Source: Alphaproteobacteria bacterium
GTDB lineage: Bacteria > Pseudomonadota > Alphaproteobacteria > RF32 > CAG-239
Length of the DNA: 7,491 nt
NCBI GenBank assembly: GCA_017963715.1
Contig: JAGCTK010000213.1
Coordinates: 1 to 7,491 of the forward strand
Direction of reading: 5' to 3'
A program made the translations under genes and the position numbers. Numbering within the stretch: the first letter of the stretch is position 1; each line of letters opens with the position of its first letter. Positions 1 to 6,696 of the stretch are shown here, piece after piece. The notes under the pieces are model-generated. The model saw only the letters and a list, made by a program, of their open reading frames with translations. It had not been told where the DNA came from and searched no databases.

Positions 1-1973
1 AGTTCAAAGTCGAAAGCCCGTTTGAGCCGTCGGGTGACCAACCGGATGCCATCAAAGAATTGGTGGATGGTCTCAATGCCGGCCTTCAAAATCAAGTATT
101 GCTCGGCGTCACCGGCTCGGGCAAAACTTTTACAATGGCCAAAATCATTGAGCAAGTCAAAAGGCCTGCCCTCATTATGGCGCCAAACAAAATTTTGGCC
201 GCGCAACTTTATTCTGAGATGAAAGAGTTTTTTCCGCACAATCATGTTGAATACTTTGTCTCATACTATGATTATTATCAGCCGGAAGCCTATATCCCAA
301 AAACCGATACCTATATCGAAAAAGATTCTGCCATCAACGAGCAGATTGACCGCATGCGTCACGGTGCCACGCGAAATGTGTTGGAGGCTTCAGATACCAT
401 CATTGTCGCATCTGTTTCGTGCATTTACGGTTTGGGCAGCATGGAATCATATTCGTCAATGGTTTTCAATCTCAAAATCGGCGACACGGTTGATCCGGCG
501 CTAATTTGTCGCAATTTGGCCGAACTTTTGTATGTCAGAAATCAAATTTCTTTCACGCGTTCAACTTTCCGCTTAAACGGCGATACATTAGAGATTTTTC
601 CAGCCCACTATGAAGACCGTGCCTGGCGTGTCACATTTTTCGGCGATGAGGTTGATGAAATATCCGAATTTGATCCCTTAACCGGCAAAAAAACCGCAAC
701 TTTGAGCGAAATCACCGTTTATCCGGCCAATCATTATGTCACACCGCGGCCGGCACTGTCGCAGGCCATCGCGCACATCAAAGACGATTTGGCTTTGCGT
801 TTGGCCGAACTCAAAGGCCAAAACAAACTCTTGGAGGCCCAGCGTTTGGAACAGCGCACAAGGTTCGATTTGGAGATGATGGAATCCATCGGCCATTGTA
901 AAGGCATTGAAAACTATTCGCGCTATTTAACGGGCCGCAATCCGGGTGAGCCGCCACCGACGCTTTTTGAATATCTGCCGAAAAATGCCGTTTTGTTTAT
1001 TGACGAAAGCCACATTAGTGTGCCGCAAATCGGTGCCATGTATCGCGGTGATTTTAACCGAAAATCGACACTTGCCGATTATGGTTTCCGCCTGCCCTCG
1101 TGTTTGGACAACAGGCCTTTGAAATTTGAAGAATGGGATAAGATGCGGCCCCAAACGATTTTTGTATCGGCCACACCCGGCGATTTTGAATTAGACCAAA
1201 GCGGCGGCAGTTTTGCCGAGCAGGTCATTCGCCCGACGGGTTTGACAGACCCCGAATGCATCATCCGGCCAGCCGTTTCCCAAATTGATGATTTAATGCA
1301 CGAATGCAAGCAAACAGCACTCAAAGGCGAGCGTGTATTGGTCACGACCTTGACCAAAAAAATGGCCGAAGATTTGACCGACTATTTTCATGACAACGGG
1401 CTTAAAGTGCGTTATATGCACTCGGACATCGACACATTGGAGCGCATCGAAATTATACGTGATTTAAGGCTTGGCGTGTTTGATATTTTGGTTGGTATCA
1501 ACCTGCTTCGCGAAGGCTTGGATATCCCCGAATGTTCACTCGTTGCCATTTTAGATGCCGACAAAGAAGGCTTTTTGCGCTCTACCCGCTCACTGATACA
1601 AACCATCGGACGCGCCGCACGAAATGCCAACGGCAGAGTGATTTTATATGCCGATAAAATAACAGATTCCATCAAACAGGCCGTTGATGAAACAAATCGC
1701 CGCCGTGAAAAACAGATGAAATATAACAAAGAGCACAACATCACCCCGAAAACCATTCAAAAAAGTATATCGCAAACACTATCCGAGATGAGCGAAACAG
1801 ACCTTGAAAAGAACAATTTGCCCACGGTTGAAGAGGTAAAAAACCTTGAAAAACAAATCAAAGAATATACCAAACTGATGAAAGAGGCCGCCTTAAATCT
1901 TGAATTTGAACAAGCGATGATTTACCGCGACAAACTCAAAGCCTTAGAGGCTTTGGCCCTCAAAAATCTTTAA
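1..1973 (+). CDS. uvrB: UvrABC excision nuclease subunit B (5'-truncated by window edge)
   Basis: UvrB is the DNA-damage verification helicase of nucleotide excision repair. It is loaded by UvrA, clamps the lesion strand and recruits UvrC for the dual incisions in the cytoplasm. The reading frame is open from base 3 ([14 protein letters not shown]...), so the true start lies just left of the window. By comparison with E. coli UvrB only about 4 or 5 residues are missing. The TTG at 60 is an internal leucine codon, not a start. Counting from the first whole codon, 656 residues remain: Walker A GVTGSGKT at about 35-42, the Tyr-rich damage-binding beta-hairpin ([10 protein letters not shown]) at about 88-98, the DESH Walker B box at about 334-337, later helicase motifs ([26 protein letters not shown]), and a C-terminal UVR coiled-coil motif in roughly the last 40 residues that binds UvrC. 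All motifs look intact. The gene is followed at once by a secF remnant with no terminator between them. Confidence 0.97.
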   Translation, partial: FKVESPFEPSGDQPDAIKELVDGLNAGLQNQVLLGVTGSGKTFTMAKIIEQVKRPALIMAPNKILAAQLYSEMKEFFPHNHVEYFVSYYDYYQPEAYIPKTDTYIEKDSAINEQIDRMRHGATRNVLEASDTIIVASVSCIYGLGSMESYSSMVFNLKIGDTVDPALICRNLAELLYVRNQISFTRSTFRLNGDTLEIFPAHYEDRAWRVTFFGDEVDEISEFDPLTGKKTATLSEITVYPANHYVTPRPALSQAIAHIKDDLALRLAELKGQNKLLEAQRLEQRTRFDLEMMESIGHCKGIENYSRYLTGRNPGEPPPTLFEYLPKNAVLFIDESHISVPQIGAMYRGDFNRKSTLADYGFRLPSCLDNRPLKFEEWDKMRPQTIFVSATPGDFELDQSGGSFAEQVIRPTGLTDPECIIRPAVSQIDDLMHECKQTALKGERVLVTTLTKKMAEDLTDYFHDNGLKVRYMHSDIDTLERIEIIRDLRLGVFDILVGINLLREGLDIPECSLVAILDADKEGFLRSTRSLIQTIGRAARNANGRVILYADKITDSIKQAVDETNRRREKQMKYNKEHNITPKTIQKSISQTLSEMSETDLEKNNLPTVEEVKNLEKQIKEYTKLMKEAALNLEFEQAMIYRDKLKALEALALKNL

Positions 1974-2140
1974 GCTATTTTGACTTTACTCCCTCAGCGT
2001 GCGTTAAAAATCAATGTGGAAGAAATCAGGCAAAAATTATCCGTTTTGGATTTGGATGAGCTCAAGCTTCAAAGCGTCGGGTGTTTATCGCTATTTGATT
2101 TTGACATCAGTTTAACGACCGTTGCCGCCATTTTGACTTT
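1974..2140 (+). repeat. Short direct repeat at the edges of the secF remnant
   Basis: The 14-mer GCTATTTTGACTTT at 1974-1987, right after the uvrB stop, recurs as GCCATTTTGACTTT at 2127-2140, exactly where SecF block 2 changes to block 3. Only one base differs. The 8-mer core ATTTTGAC occurs a third time at 2098-2105 inside block 2. Repeats at deletion edges are what recombination or slippage between short homologies would leave, but this origin is an inference. Confidence 0.6.
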
Positions 2141-2308
2141 GGCGGAGACGCTTTGAGAAGTTTCTCGTTTGTGATTTTGTTCGGCGTGATTATCGGTACA
2201 TATTCATCTATTTACATTTCCTGCGTGTTCTTAAATGTGTTTGATTTGAGAAAGACACAGGAGAATCGCGAACGGCAAGAAAACGCCAACCCGTTCGGCA
2301 ACGCCTAA
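1980..2308 (+). pseudogene. secF: SecF remnant with two internal deletions and a frame change
   Basis: SecF is an inner-membrane subunit of the SecDF complex that uses proton motive force to help protein export. Three SecF-like blocks lie in order here. Block 1 (2007-2081, KINVEEIRQKLSVLDLDELK then LQSVG) matches the start of the periplasmic domain. Block 2 (2082-2141, CLSLFDFDISLTTVAAIL) matches the middle transmembrane region, where E. coli reads GILSLFHIEIDLTIVAS. Block 3 (2138-2308, FGGDALRSFSFVILFGVIIG followed by TYSSIYIS, ending at TAA 2306-2308) matches the last transmembrane segments and tail. Against a SecF of about 300 residues, the N-terminal membrane segment, about 100 residues between blocks 1 and 2, and about 60 between blocks 2 and 3 are missing, including the conserved GYSxND region. 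Blocks 1-2 share the uvrB frame and hit a TGA at 2154-2156, while block 3 is in another frame. No plausible start or ribosome-binding site is visible. Decay is my preferred reading; a collapsed assembly is the alternative. The deletion sizes rest on a remembered comparison with E. coli SecF. Confidence 0.85.
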
Positions 2309-2330
2309 AATCATAAAAATATATGTCATA

Positions 2331-2359
2331 AAAAAGGGAACATCATTGTTCCCTTTTTT
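2331..2359 (+). terminator. Rho-independent terminator after uvrB/secF remnant
   Basis: A perfect 12-bp stem is formed by AAAAAGGGAACA (2331-2342) and TGTTCCCTTTTT (2347-2358), with a TCAT loop, ending in a run of six T. It lies 22 bases past the secF-remnant stop codon. Because the left arm begins with an A-run the hairpin could work in both directions, but no minus-strand gene reads into it here. Confidence 0.88.
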
Positions 2360-2370
2360 GATACAAATAA

Positions 2371-2418
2371 AAACCTTGTTTATATGTGCGTGCTTTTTGC
2401 TTGCAAAAAAAAAGGTTT
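2371..2418. promoter_or_regulatory. Nested inverted repeats upstream of fba (possible operator)
   Basis: An outer 7-bp inverted pair, AAACCTT (2371-2377) and AAGGTTT (2412-2418), encloses an inner one, TTTTTGC (2394-2400) and GCAAAAA (2403-2409), separated by only two bases. The inner dyad is too tight for an RNA hairpin but suits a DNA-binding dimer. It overlaps the proposed -35 box of fba. The A/T-rich composition makes chance occurrence quite possible. The rest of the 162-base gap before fba holds only the terminator, the promoter and the ribosome-binding site. Confidence 0.3.
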
Positions 2419-2429
2419 CGCGGCATATT
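2401..2429 (+). promoter_or_regulatory. Candidate sigma70-type promoter for fba
   Basis: TTGCAA (2401-2406) and CATATT (2424-2429) are separated by 17 bases. Each box matches the consensus at 4 of 6 positions. Transcription would start near 2436, giving a leader of about 35 bases that contains the ribosome-binding site at 2457-2462. It is the only well-spaced pair I found between the upstream terminator and fba. Confidence 0.45.
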
Positions 2430-2470
2430 AAGGGCAGTTTTGAATACTTATTTTTTAGGAGAATTTTAAG

Positions 2471-3487
2471 ATGCCTTTGATTTCAATGCGTCAAATTTTG
2501 GATCATGCGGCCGAGAACGGATACGGTGTTCCGGCTTTTAACATCAACGATATGGAGCAGGTGATTGCGGTGCTCCAAGCCGCACGCAAGGTCAATGCCC
2601 CTGTTATTTTGCAGACATCGACCGGTGCACGCAAGTTTGCCGGTGACCCGATGATCAGACACATGGTGCAAGCAGGGCTCGAGATGTTTCCGGAATTGCC
2701 GATTTGTATTCACCAAGACCACGGTGCCTCGGTTGACATTTGCCAAAGCGCAATTGTCAACGGCTATTCTTCGGTGATGATGGACGGCTCTTTGGAAGCA
2801 GACGGTAAAACCCCTTCAAGTTACGAATATAATGTTCGTGTCACCAAAGAAGTTGTCGCACGCGCACATGCCGTCGGCGCTTCGGTTGAGGGCGAATTGG
2901 GCGTCATCGGCTCACTCGAAACAGGTAAAGGCGACAAAGAAGACGGTCACGGTGCGGAAGGCACGATTGATAAAAAACGTTTGGTGACAGACCCCGATGA
3001 AGCCGCTCGTTTTGTGGCCGATACCAATGTGGATGCTTTGGCTGTGGCTGTGGGCACATCACACGGCGCTTATAAATTTACACGCAAGCCGGATGGTGAA
3101 ATTTTGGCCATTGATGTGATTGAAAAAATCCACAAAAAATTGCCTAACACACACATGGTGATGCACGGCTCATCTTCCGTTCCGCAAGAATTGCAAGACC
3201 TCATCAATGCTTATGGCGGTGCCATTCCTCAAACATACGGTGTACCGGTTGAAGAAATCGTGCGCGGTATTAAATCGGGTGTTCGCAAGGTCAATGTTGA
3301 CACCGATTGCCGTATGGCCATCACAGGCGCCATCAGACGTTTATTCACGGAAAATCCGAAAGAATTTGATCCGCGTAAATACTTAAAGCCTGCCATTGAA
3401 GAAATGCAAAAAGTTTGCGAAGCACGTTATATTGCATTCGGTGCGGCAGGACACGCCGACCAAATCAAGGTTGTGTCCTTGTCATAA
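2471..3487 (+). CDS. fba: Class II fructose-1,6-bisphosphate aldolase, Calvin-cycle subtype
   Basis: This is a zinc-dependent cytoplasmic aldolase that interconverts fructose 1,6-bisphosphate with dihydroxyacetone phosphate and glyceraldehyde 3-phosphate in glycolysis and gluconeogenesis, and also in the Calvin cycle where one exists. The 338 residues cover the whole TIM barrel, close to the usual length of about 345 for this subtype. Visible active-site parts are HQDHG at 81-85 (catalytic Asp83, zinc ligand His84), the VEGELG zinc/glutamate region at 139-144, the GTSHG zinc histidine at 195-199, the MHGSS zinc histidine at 231-235, and the phosphate-binding NVDTD at 275-279. The phrase YGVPVEEI with [11 protein letters not shown] near 256-275 is typical of the CbbA-like subtype. 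ATG 2471 is preceded by AGGAGA at 2457-2462 with an 8-base gap. The gene stands alone between two terminators. The name cbbA would imply carbon fixation, for which nothing else here speaks, so fba is safer. Confidence 0.96.
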   Translation: MPLISMRQILDHAAENGYGVPAFNINDMEQVIAVLQAARKVNAPVILQTSTGARKFAGDPMIRHMVQAGLEMFPELPICIHQDHGASVDICQSAIVNGYSSVMMDGSLEADGKTPSSYEYNVRVTKEVVARAHAVGASVEGELGVIGSLETGKGDKEDGHGAEGTIDKKRLVTDPDEAARFVADTNVDALAVAVGTSHGAYKFTRKPDGEILAIDVIEKIHKKLPNTHMVMHGSSSVPQELQDLINAYGGAIPQTYGVPVEEIVRGIKSGVRKVNVDTDCRMAITGAIRRLFTENPKEFDPRKYLKPAIEEMQKVCEARYIAFGAAGHADQIKVVSLS

Positions 3488-3524
3488 ATGGCCAAAAGAT
3501 ATTAAACGCTGTTGTCTCAAAATC

Positions 3525-3553
3525 AAAGCCCCGATGATCTCGGGGTTTTTTTT
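3525..3553 (+). terminator. Rho-independent terminator of fba
   Basis: CCCCGA (3529-3534) pairs with TCGGGG (3540-3545) around a 5-base loop, extended by A/T pairs, and is followed by eight T (3546-3553). The T-run overlaps the stop codon (3552-3554) of the convergent acetyltransferase gene. In the minus direction the same hairpin is followed only by a broken T-rich stretch, so it may end both genes, but less well on that strand. Confidence 0.88.
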
Positions 3554-4115
3554 ATACTTCCGTTTTAAGTTTTGACCAGACATTTGAATCGCAAAATATA
3601 TTTTTGCTTTCATCAAACCTGTCATTTCGCAGCACACCGTCTAAGTGATAACCCGCATTTTTTGCAACACTCGCCGATTTGAGGTTTTTAACATCAGTGC
3701 CGATGACAATGCGGTGGAAGCCCTGCCGAAAAGCCTCTTTTTCAAGCCCTAAAACGGCCTCTGTCATATAACCGAAGCCGCAAGCCGATTGCTTGAGCCA
3801 ATAACCGATTTCGGTCGAAAAAAACTTGTGATTGATATGAACCAAATCAATCATACCTAAAAATTCATCATTATCCAAACGGCGAATCATATAAGCAAAA
3901 CCCGTTTGTTCATCCCATTTTTTTTCGCAATAATTTTTAAGATAAACAAATTCATCTTCGGCCGAGTTCATCGTTGATGCCCACGGCAACCACTCTGCAA
4001 TATGCTCTCTTGAGGCATCGACCGCTTCATAAATTTCTTCGGCCAATGCAAATGTCACCGGATATGGACGTTTTAAGACCAAACGCGGTGTTTGAATAAG
4101 AGGTGCAAAATCCAT
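3552..4115 (-). CDS. GNAT-family N-acetyltransferase (RimJ/RimL-like)
   Basis: This is a cytoplasmic acetyl-CoA-dependent acetyltransferase of 187 residues, the normal size for the RimJ/RimL branch that acetylates protein N-termini, antibiotics or small amines. The substrate cannot be read from sequence. The opening IQTPRLVLKRP (7-17) is the classical beta-1 strand of this branch. The central GMIDLVHINHKFFSTEIGYW (87-106) covers the core strands. ACGFGYMTEA (111-120) is the acetyl-CoA pyrophosphate loop, with Cys112 where Gln or Arg is common. NLKSASVAKNAGY followed by LDGVLRN (144-164) is the C-terminal signature. ATG 4115 has GGGAG (complement of 4123-4127) 7 bases upstream. The gene sits 68 bases after the rhodanese gene on the same strand but has its own promoter (4147-4175). 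It ends against the fba terminator. Confidence 0.92.
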   Translation of the reverse strand: MDFAPLIQTPRLVLKRPYPVTFALAEEIYEAVDASREHIAEWLPWASTMNSAEDEFVYLKNYCEKKWDEQTGFAYMIRRLDNDEFLGMIDLVHINHKFFSTEIGYWLKQSACGFGYMTEAVLGLEKEAFRQGFHRIVIGTDVKNLKSASVAKNAGYHLDGVLRNDRFDESKNIFCDSNVWSKLKTEV

Positions 4116-4118
4116 CGC

Positions 4119-4160
4119 TTATCTCCCGTTGTTATCTGATATCGACATCATAGGAGATAA
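4119..4160. repeat. Inverted repeat spanning GNAT promoter spacer and ribosome-binding site
   Basis: TTATCTCC at 4119-4126 and GGAGATAA at 4153-4160 are perfect 8-bp inverted copies 26 bases apart. One arm lies between the -35 and -10 boxes of the acetyltransferase promoter and the other covers its ribosome-binding site. If transcription starts near 4140 the outer arm is not in that mRNA, so a protein-binding operator fits better. In a read-through transcript from the rhodanese gene the two arms could pair and hide the ribosome-binding site. Confidence 0.4.
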
Positions 4161-4175
4161 ATTTTCAAAGTTCAA
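4147..4175 (-). promoter_or_regulatory. Sigma70-type promoter for the GNAT gene
   Basis: On the minus strand TTGAAC (complement of 4170-4175) and TATGAT (complement of 4147-4152) are spaced by 17 bases, matching consensus at 4/6 and 5/6 positions. The start point would fall near 4140, giving a leader of about 25 bases. The -35 box begins 8 bases past the rhodanese stop codon. Confidence 0.6.
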
Positions 4176-4183
4176 GCGCAAAA

Positions 4184-4495
4184 CTAATTTTTGATAATCG
4201 GCAACCCCTCATAATCGGCCTCAATCAGGCCGCCGATAACCACTGCAACATTGTCATAACCCTCATTTTCAAACATTTGCGCCGCCTGCGACGCGCGCCC
4301 GCCCGAAGTGCAGATAATATTGATGGTTTGCGTGCCGTTAAGGTCATGCTCTTTGATAAAAATTTCGGGCTTGAGTGTTTTCAAAGGCTCCAAAACATGC
4401 GGATATCCCAACTGCTCCTCGCTGTGTTCCCGCACATCACGCACATCCAAAATAAACGAATCGGCTTTTAAATCTCTCGGTTTAATAAATCTCAT
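4184..4495 (-). CDS. Single-domain rhodanese-like protein
   Basis: This is a small cytoplasmic rhodanese-fold protein of 103 residues with no signal peptide. Rhodaneses carry sulfane sulfur as a cysteine persulfide and pass it to thiol acceptors, cyanide or biosynthetic partners. The acceptor here is unknown. The N-terminal ILDVRDVREH (15-24) is the CH2A-like motif with its conserved Asp-Val-Arg. Cys62 heads the active-site loop CTSGGRA (62-68), followed by the helix SQAAQMFENEGY and the terminal strand VVIGGLIEADYEGLPI. It resembles the YgaP rhodanese domain, but the Trp usual after the GG motif is replaced. ATG 4495 has a perfect AGGAGG (complement of 4501-4506) 5 bases upstream, so efficient translation is likely. 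It lies about 100 bases downstream of cstA and may be read from its own weak promoter. A link with sufB-related sulfur chemistry is only a guess. Confidence 0.9.
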   Translation of the reverse strand: MRFIKPRDLKADSFILDVRDVREHSEEQLGYPHVLEPLKTLKPEIFIKEHDLNGTQTINIICTSGGRASQAAQMFENEGYDNVAVVIGGLIEADYEGLPIIKN

Positions 4496-4516
4496 ATTCT
4501 CCTCCTTTTAAAAGAG

Positions 4517-4545
4517 AATATAATCTTTCAAGGGCGCTTATCCAA
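4517..4545 (-). promoter_or_regulatory. Weak candidate promoter for the rhodanese gene
   Basis: On the minus strand TTGGAT (complement of 4540-4545) and TATATT (complement of 4517-4522) are 17 bases apart. The -10 box is good and the -35 box is poor. The -35 box lies in the loop of the inverted repeat at 4532-4570 (mainly 4542-4545), and the spacer covers its left arm. Confidence 0.3.
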
Positions 4546-4583
4546 GCATAACAAAGGTATATAAGCGTCCATATATTTTTTTT
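4532..4583 (+). repeat. Terminator-shaped hairpin between cstA and the rhodanese gene
   Basis: GGGCGCTTAT (4532-4541) and ATAAGCGTCC (4561-4570) form a 10-bp stem around a 19-base loop. In plus-strand RNA all ten pairs form (one is G-U), and eight T follow at 4576-4583 after a 5-base gap. In minus-strand RNA, the direction of cstA and the rhodanese gene, one pair becomes an A-C mismatch and no T-run follows. It may still protect or end the cstA mRNA, but its shape favours the plus strand, where no gene is known. Confidence 0.45.
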
Positions 4584-4598
4584 GAAAAAGTATACGAT

Positions 4599-6008
4599 TT
4601 ACGAGTGATGATGATATTTGCTCGTATAGATAAAAAAGATGATTGTCACAACGCATGTAATACCAAGCCCGATCCACACAGATGTTGTCAAATCTTGCCT
4701 TAACATCAAATCGGAATAGCCGAAATATGTGCCGCAAACAGCCGTCATAAACATGGCCGGCACCATGGCCATTTGGTAAAAATGGTGTTTGTGTTTTAAG
4801 TATAGTGCACCAATCCAAAGCATAATTGTTGCAAGCATTTGGTTTGTCCAGCCGAAATAAAGCCAAATTTTATTCAAATCAATCAACGCCAATCCCATGG
4901 CCGAAGCAAAAATAATCACACTTAAGATCAAGCGATTTGACAGTTTTTGTTGTCTGATTTTGAAAAAGTCCGCAAGCGACAATCTGGCCGAACGAAGCGC
5001 CGTATCACCTGATGTAATGGCCAAAAGCACAATTGCGGTCACGGTCAGTATTTTGCCCCACGACCCGAGCAGACCTTCTGAAATTACCGACACAACTTTG
5101 CCCGCGTTGCCGGTTGAACCCAAAGCCTCATTTAAGCCGGTTGTGCCATGAAAATATGCAATAGAAAGTGTCGCCCAAATCAGCGCCACAACGCCCTCCA
5201 ATATCATCGCGCCGTAAAAAATCGGACGCCCGTATTTTTCATTGGTGAGGCATCTTGCCATCATCGGCGATTGTGTTGCGTGAAAACCGCTCAACGCCCC
5301 GCAGGCAATCGTGATAAACATTAAGGGAAAAATCGGCTTGCCGTTCGGATTTTGATTGAATGTGTGCAAATCAGGATAAAAATCATACCCGCCGACAAAC
5401 AAAGCCCCCAAAAGCAACACCGTCGCAATCAACAATGTTGCCGCAAAAAACGGATAAAGATGTCCGACGATTTTATCAATCGGCAAAATGGTCGCCAAAA
5501 AGTAATACCCGAAAATGAGAAGGAGCCACCACATAAAATCCATACCGATAAGGTTTGAAAGCATCATTGCCGGCGTCTTGGCAAAAATCGAGCCGACAAT
5601 CAAAAGCAAAATCACGAGCAGACTCAAAAACGCGATACAGAATTTATGCCCCAAAAACACCTCAACAAAATCTGAGAGCGTGCGCCCGCGGTATGACATC
5701 GAAATCATCCCCGACAAATAGTCATGAACGCCGCCTGCAAAAATCGAGCCAAACACAATCCACAAAAGGCAAACAGGGCCGTAAAGCGCACCCAAAATTG
5801 CCCCAAACACAGGCCCTAACCCTGCAATATTTAAAAACTGAATGAGAAACACGCGCACCGGCGACAAGGGCATATAGTCCACCCCGTCGGCATAAGTGAT
5901 AGCCGGCGTTTTGTGTTCCGGCTTGATGACAAAAACTTTTTCAACCAACACACCGTAGGTGAAATAACCTAAAATCAGCAAACAAAGCGAAAGCAAAAAA
6001 AGTCCCAT
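4599..6008 (-). CDS. cstA: CstA-family carbon-starvation transporter, short form
   Basis: This is an inner-membrane transporter of the CstA family. E. coli members (CstA and BtsT, about 700 residues) take up peptides or pyruvate when carbon is scarce. At 469 residues this is the short form found in many bacteria, which keeps the core and lacks the extra C-terminal segments. Family signatures are FLIQFLNIAGLGPVFGA (54-70), AGGVHDYLSGM (91-101), GALSGFHATQSPMMARC (237-253), SGDTALRSARL (333-343) and FGWTNQMLA (385-393). About a dozen hydrophobic membrane segments run from residue 2 to about 462, and the tail ends in KYHHHS. ATG 6008 follows yqaA by 13 bases, and its AAGGA (complement of 6019-6023) overlaps the yqaA TAA, so translation is probably coupled to it. 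The promoter at 6630-6658 should drive both genes. Peptides or pyruvate are both possible substrates, and I see nothing that decides between them. Confidence 0.95.
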   Translation of the reverse strand: MGLFLLSLCLLILGYFTYGVLVEKVFVIKPEHKTPAITYADGVDYMPLSPVRVFLIQFLNIAGLGPVFGAILGALYGPVCLLWIVFGSIFAGGVHDYLSGMISMSYRGRTLSDFVEVFLGHKFCIAFLSLLVILLLIVGSIFAKTPAMMLSNLIGMDFMWWLLLIFGYYFLATILPIDKIVGHLYPFFAATLLIATVLLLGALFVGGYDFYPDLHTFNQNPNGKPIFPLMFITIACGALSGFHATQSPMMARCLTNEKYGRPIFYGAMILEGVVALIWATLSIAYFHGTTGLNEALGSTGNAGKVVSVISEGLLGSWGKILTVTAIVLLAITSGDTALRSARLSLADFFKIRQQKLSNRLILSVIIFASAMGLALIDLNKIWLYFGWTNQMLATIMLWIGALYLKHKHHFYQMAMVPAMFMTAVCGTYFGYSDLMLRQDLTTSVWIGLGITCVVTIIFFIYTSKYHHHS

Positions 6009-6021
6009 TTTTTCAAAGTCC

Positions 6022-6606
6022 TTATAAATATTTTAACACGAAAAAACTGCCGATTAACAAAACAAAAAACAGCACCGTCAGCCAACCCAAATTTTTTTCG
6101 ATAAAAGTTTTCATCGGCGCACCGTATTTTTTTAAGAGCCACGCCACCACAAAAAATCGCCCGCCGCGCGCCAACACGGATGCCACCGTAAACACCGCCA
6201 AATTAAGATGTACGGCCCCTGAGGCTATGGTGATGATTTTATACGGAAAAGGTGTCAATCCGGCGCCAAAAACGATCCATGCACCGTAAATATGGTAATA
6301 ATCTTCAAATTCTTGAAATTTTTCGAGATAGCCGTAAAATTTTAAGAGCGGCTCGGCCACCATATCAAACAAAAACACACCGATACCATAACCGAAATAG
6401 CCGCCAATCACCGATGCAACGGTGGCAAGCATTGCCATACGCCACGCTTTTGAGGGCGCTGCCAAAATCATCGGTATCAACATAATATCAGGCGGAATCG
6501 GAAAAAAAGAACTTTCGGCAAAAGCCACGGCAAAAAGCGCCATCATCGCCCCCTTGCCTTCGGAAAGTTCAAGCATCTTGTCATAAATTTTGCGTATCAA
6601 GCCCAT
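6022..6606 (-). CDS. yqaA: YqaA-family membrane protein (DedA/VTT superfamily)
   Basis: This integral inner-membrane protein of 194 residues belongs to the YqaA branch of the VTT (formerly SNARE-associated/DedA) superfamily. Some relatives flip undecaprenyl phosphate or phospholipids; the role of the YqaA branch is not settled. Conserved parts are ESSFFPIPPD (31-40), the first re-entrant loop, GGYFGYGIG (68-76), and GAGLTPFPYK (114-123) with TIASG (126-130), the second re-entrant loop. Arg147 and Arg150 in the following LARGGRFF helix are typical of the superfamily. A last membrane helix covers about 173-191. ATG 6606 has AAGGA (complement of 6614-6618) 7 bases upstream. The gene is first in an operon with cstA, behind a near-consensus promoter. 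The co-transcription suggests, but does not prove, a membrane function related to CstA-dependent uptake. Confidence 0.92.
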   Translation of the reverse strand: MGLIRKIYDKMLELSEGKGAMMALFAVAFAESSFFPIPPDIMLIPMILAAPSKAWRMAMLATVASVIGGYFGYGIGVFLFDMVAEPLLKFYGYLEKFQEFEDYYHIYGAWIVFGAGLTPFPYKIITIASGAVHLNLAVFTVASVLARGGRFFVVAWLLKKYGAPMKTFIEKNLGWLTVLFFVLLIGSFFVLKYL

Positions 6607-6629
6607 ATTGATATCCTTTTGACAAGCGG

Positions 6630-6658
6630 AATATAAAAAAAAACCGCGCAGGTGTCAA
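6630..6658 (-). promoter_or_regulatory. Near-consensus sigma70-type promoter of yqaA-cstA
   Basis: On the minus strand a perfect TTGACA (complement of 6653-6658) and TATATT (complement of 6630-6635, 5 of 6 consensus positions) are exactly 17 bases apart. The last part of the spacer is a run of eight T, or nine counting the first T of the -10 box. The start point would be near 6623, leaving a leader of under 20 bases before yqaA. This is the best promoter in the window and argues against yqaA-cstA depending on read-through from sufB. Confidence 0.8.
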
Positions 6659-6696
6659 GAATTATATCACCCGAAGCATCAAAGCAGCCAAATTTA

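Noticed and set aside
1079..1756. Minus-strand open frames of 92 and 114 codons opposite uvrB
   Set aside because: They lie entirely within the well-conserved uvrB coding sequence, show no recognisable family and have no start signals. They are antisense shadows.
1980..2156. A 58-codon TTG-initiated open frame read as an independent small protein
   Set aside because: It has no ribosome-binding site, and its sequence matches two separate stretches of SecF joined together. It is better explained as part of the secF remnant.
2361..2470. Riboswitch or leader peptide before fba
   Set aside because: The likely leader is only about 35 bases, and there is no open frame or folded structure of known type.
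4897..5845. Several plus-strand open frames of 68-96 codons opposite cstA
   Set aside because: They mirror the cstA coding sequence, have no family resemblance and carry compositions typical of the reverse complement of membrane-protein codons.
6661..6666. A TATAAT on the minus strand just upstream of the yqaA promoter
   Set aside because: No acceptable -35 box lies 16-18 bases upstream. The TTGACA/TATATT pair next to it is far better.
6660..6696. Possible terminator after sufB
   Set aside because: No stable stem followed by a T-run could be found in this short gap. sufB may end by Rho or read into yqaA.
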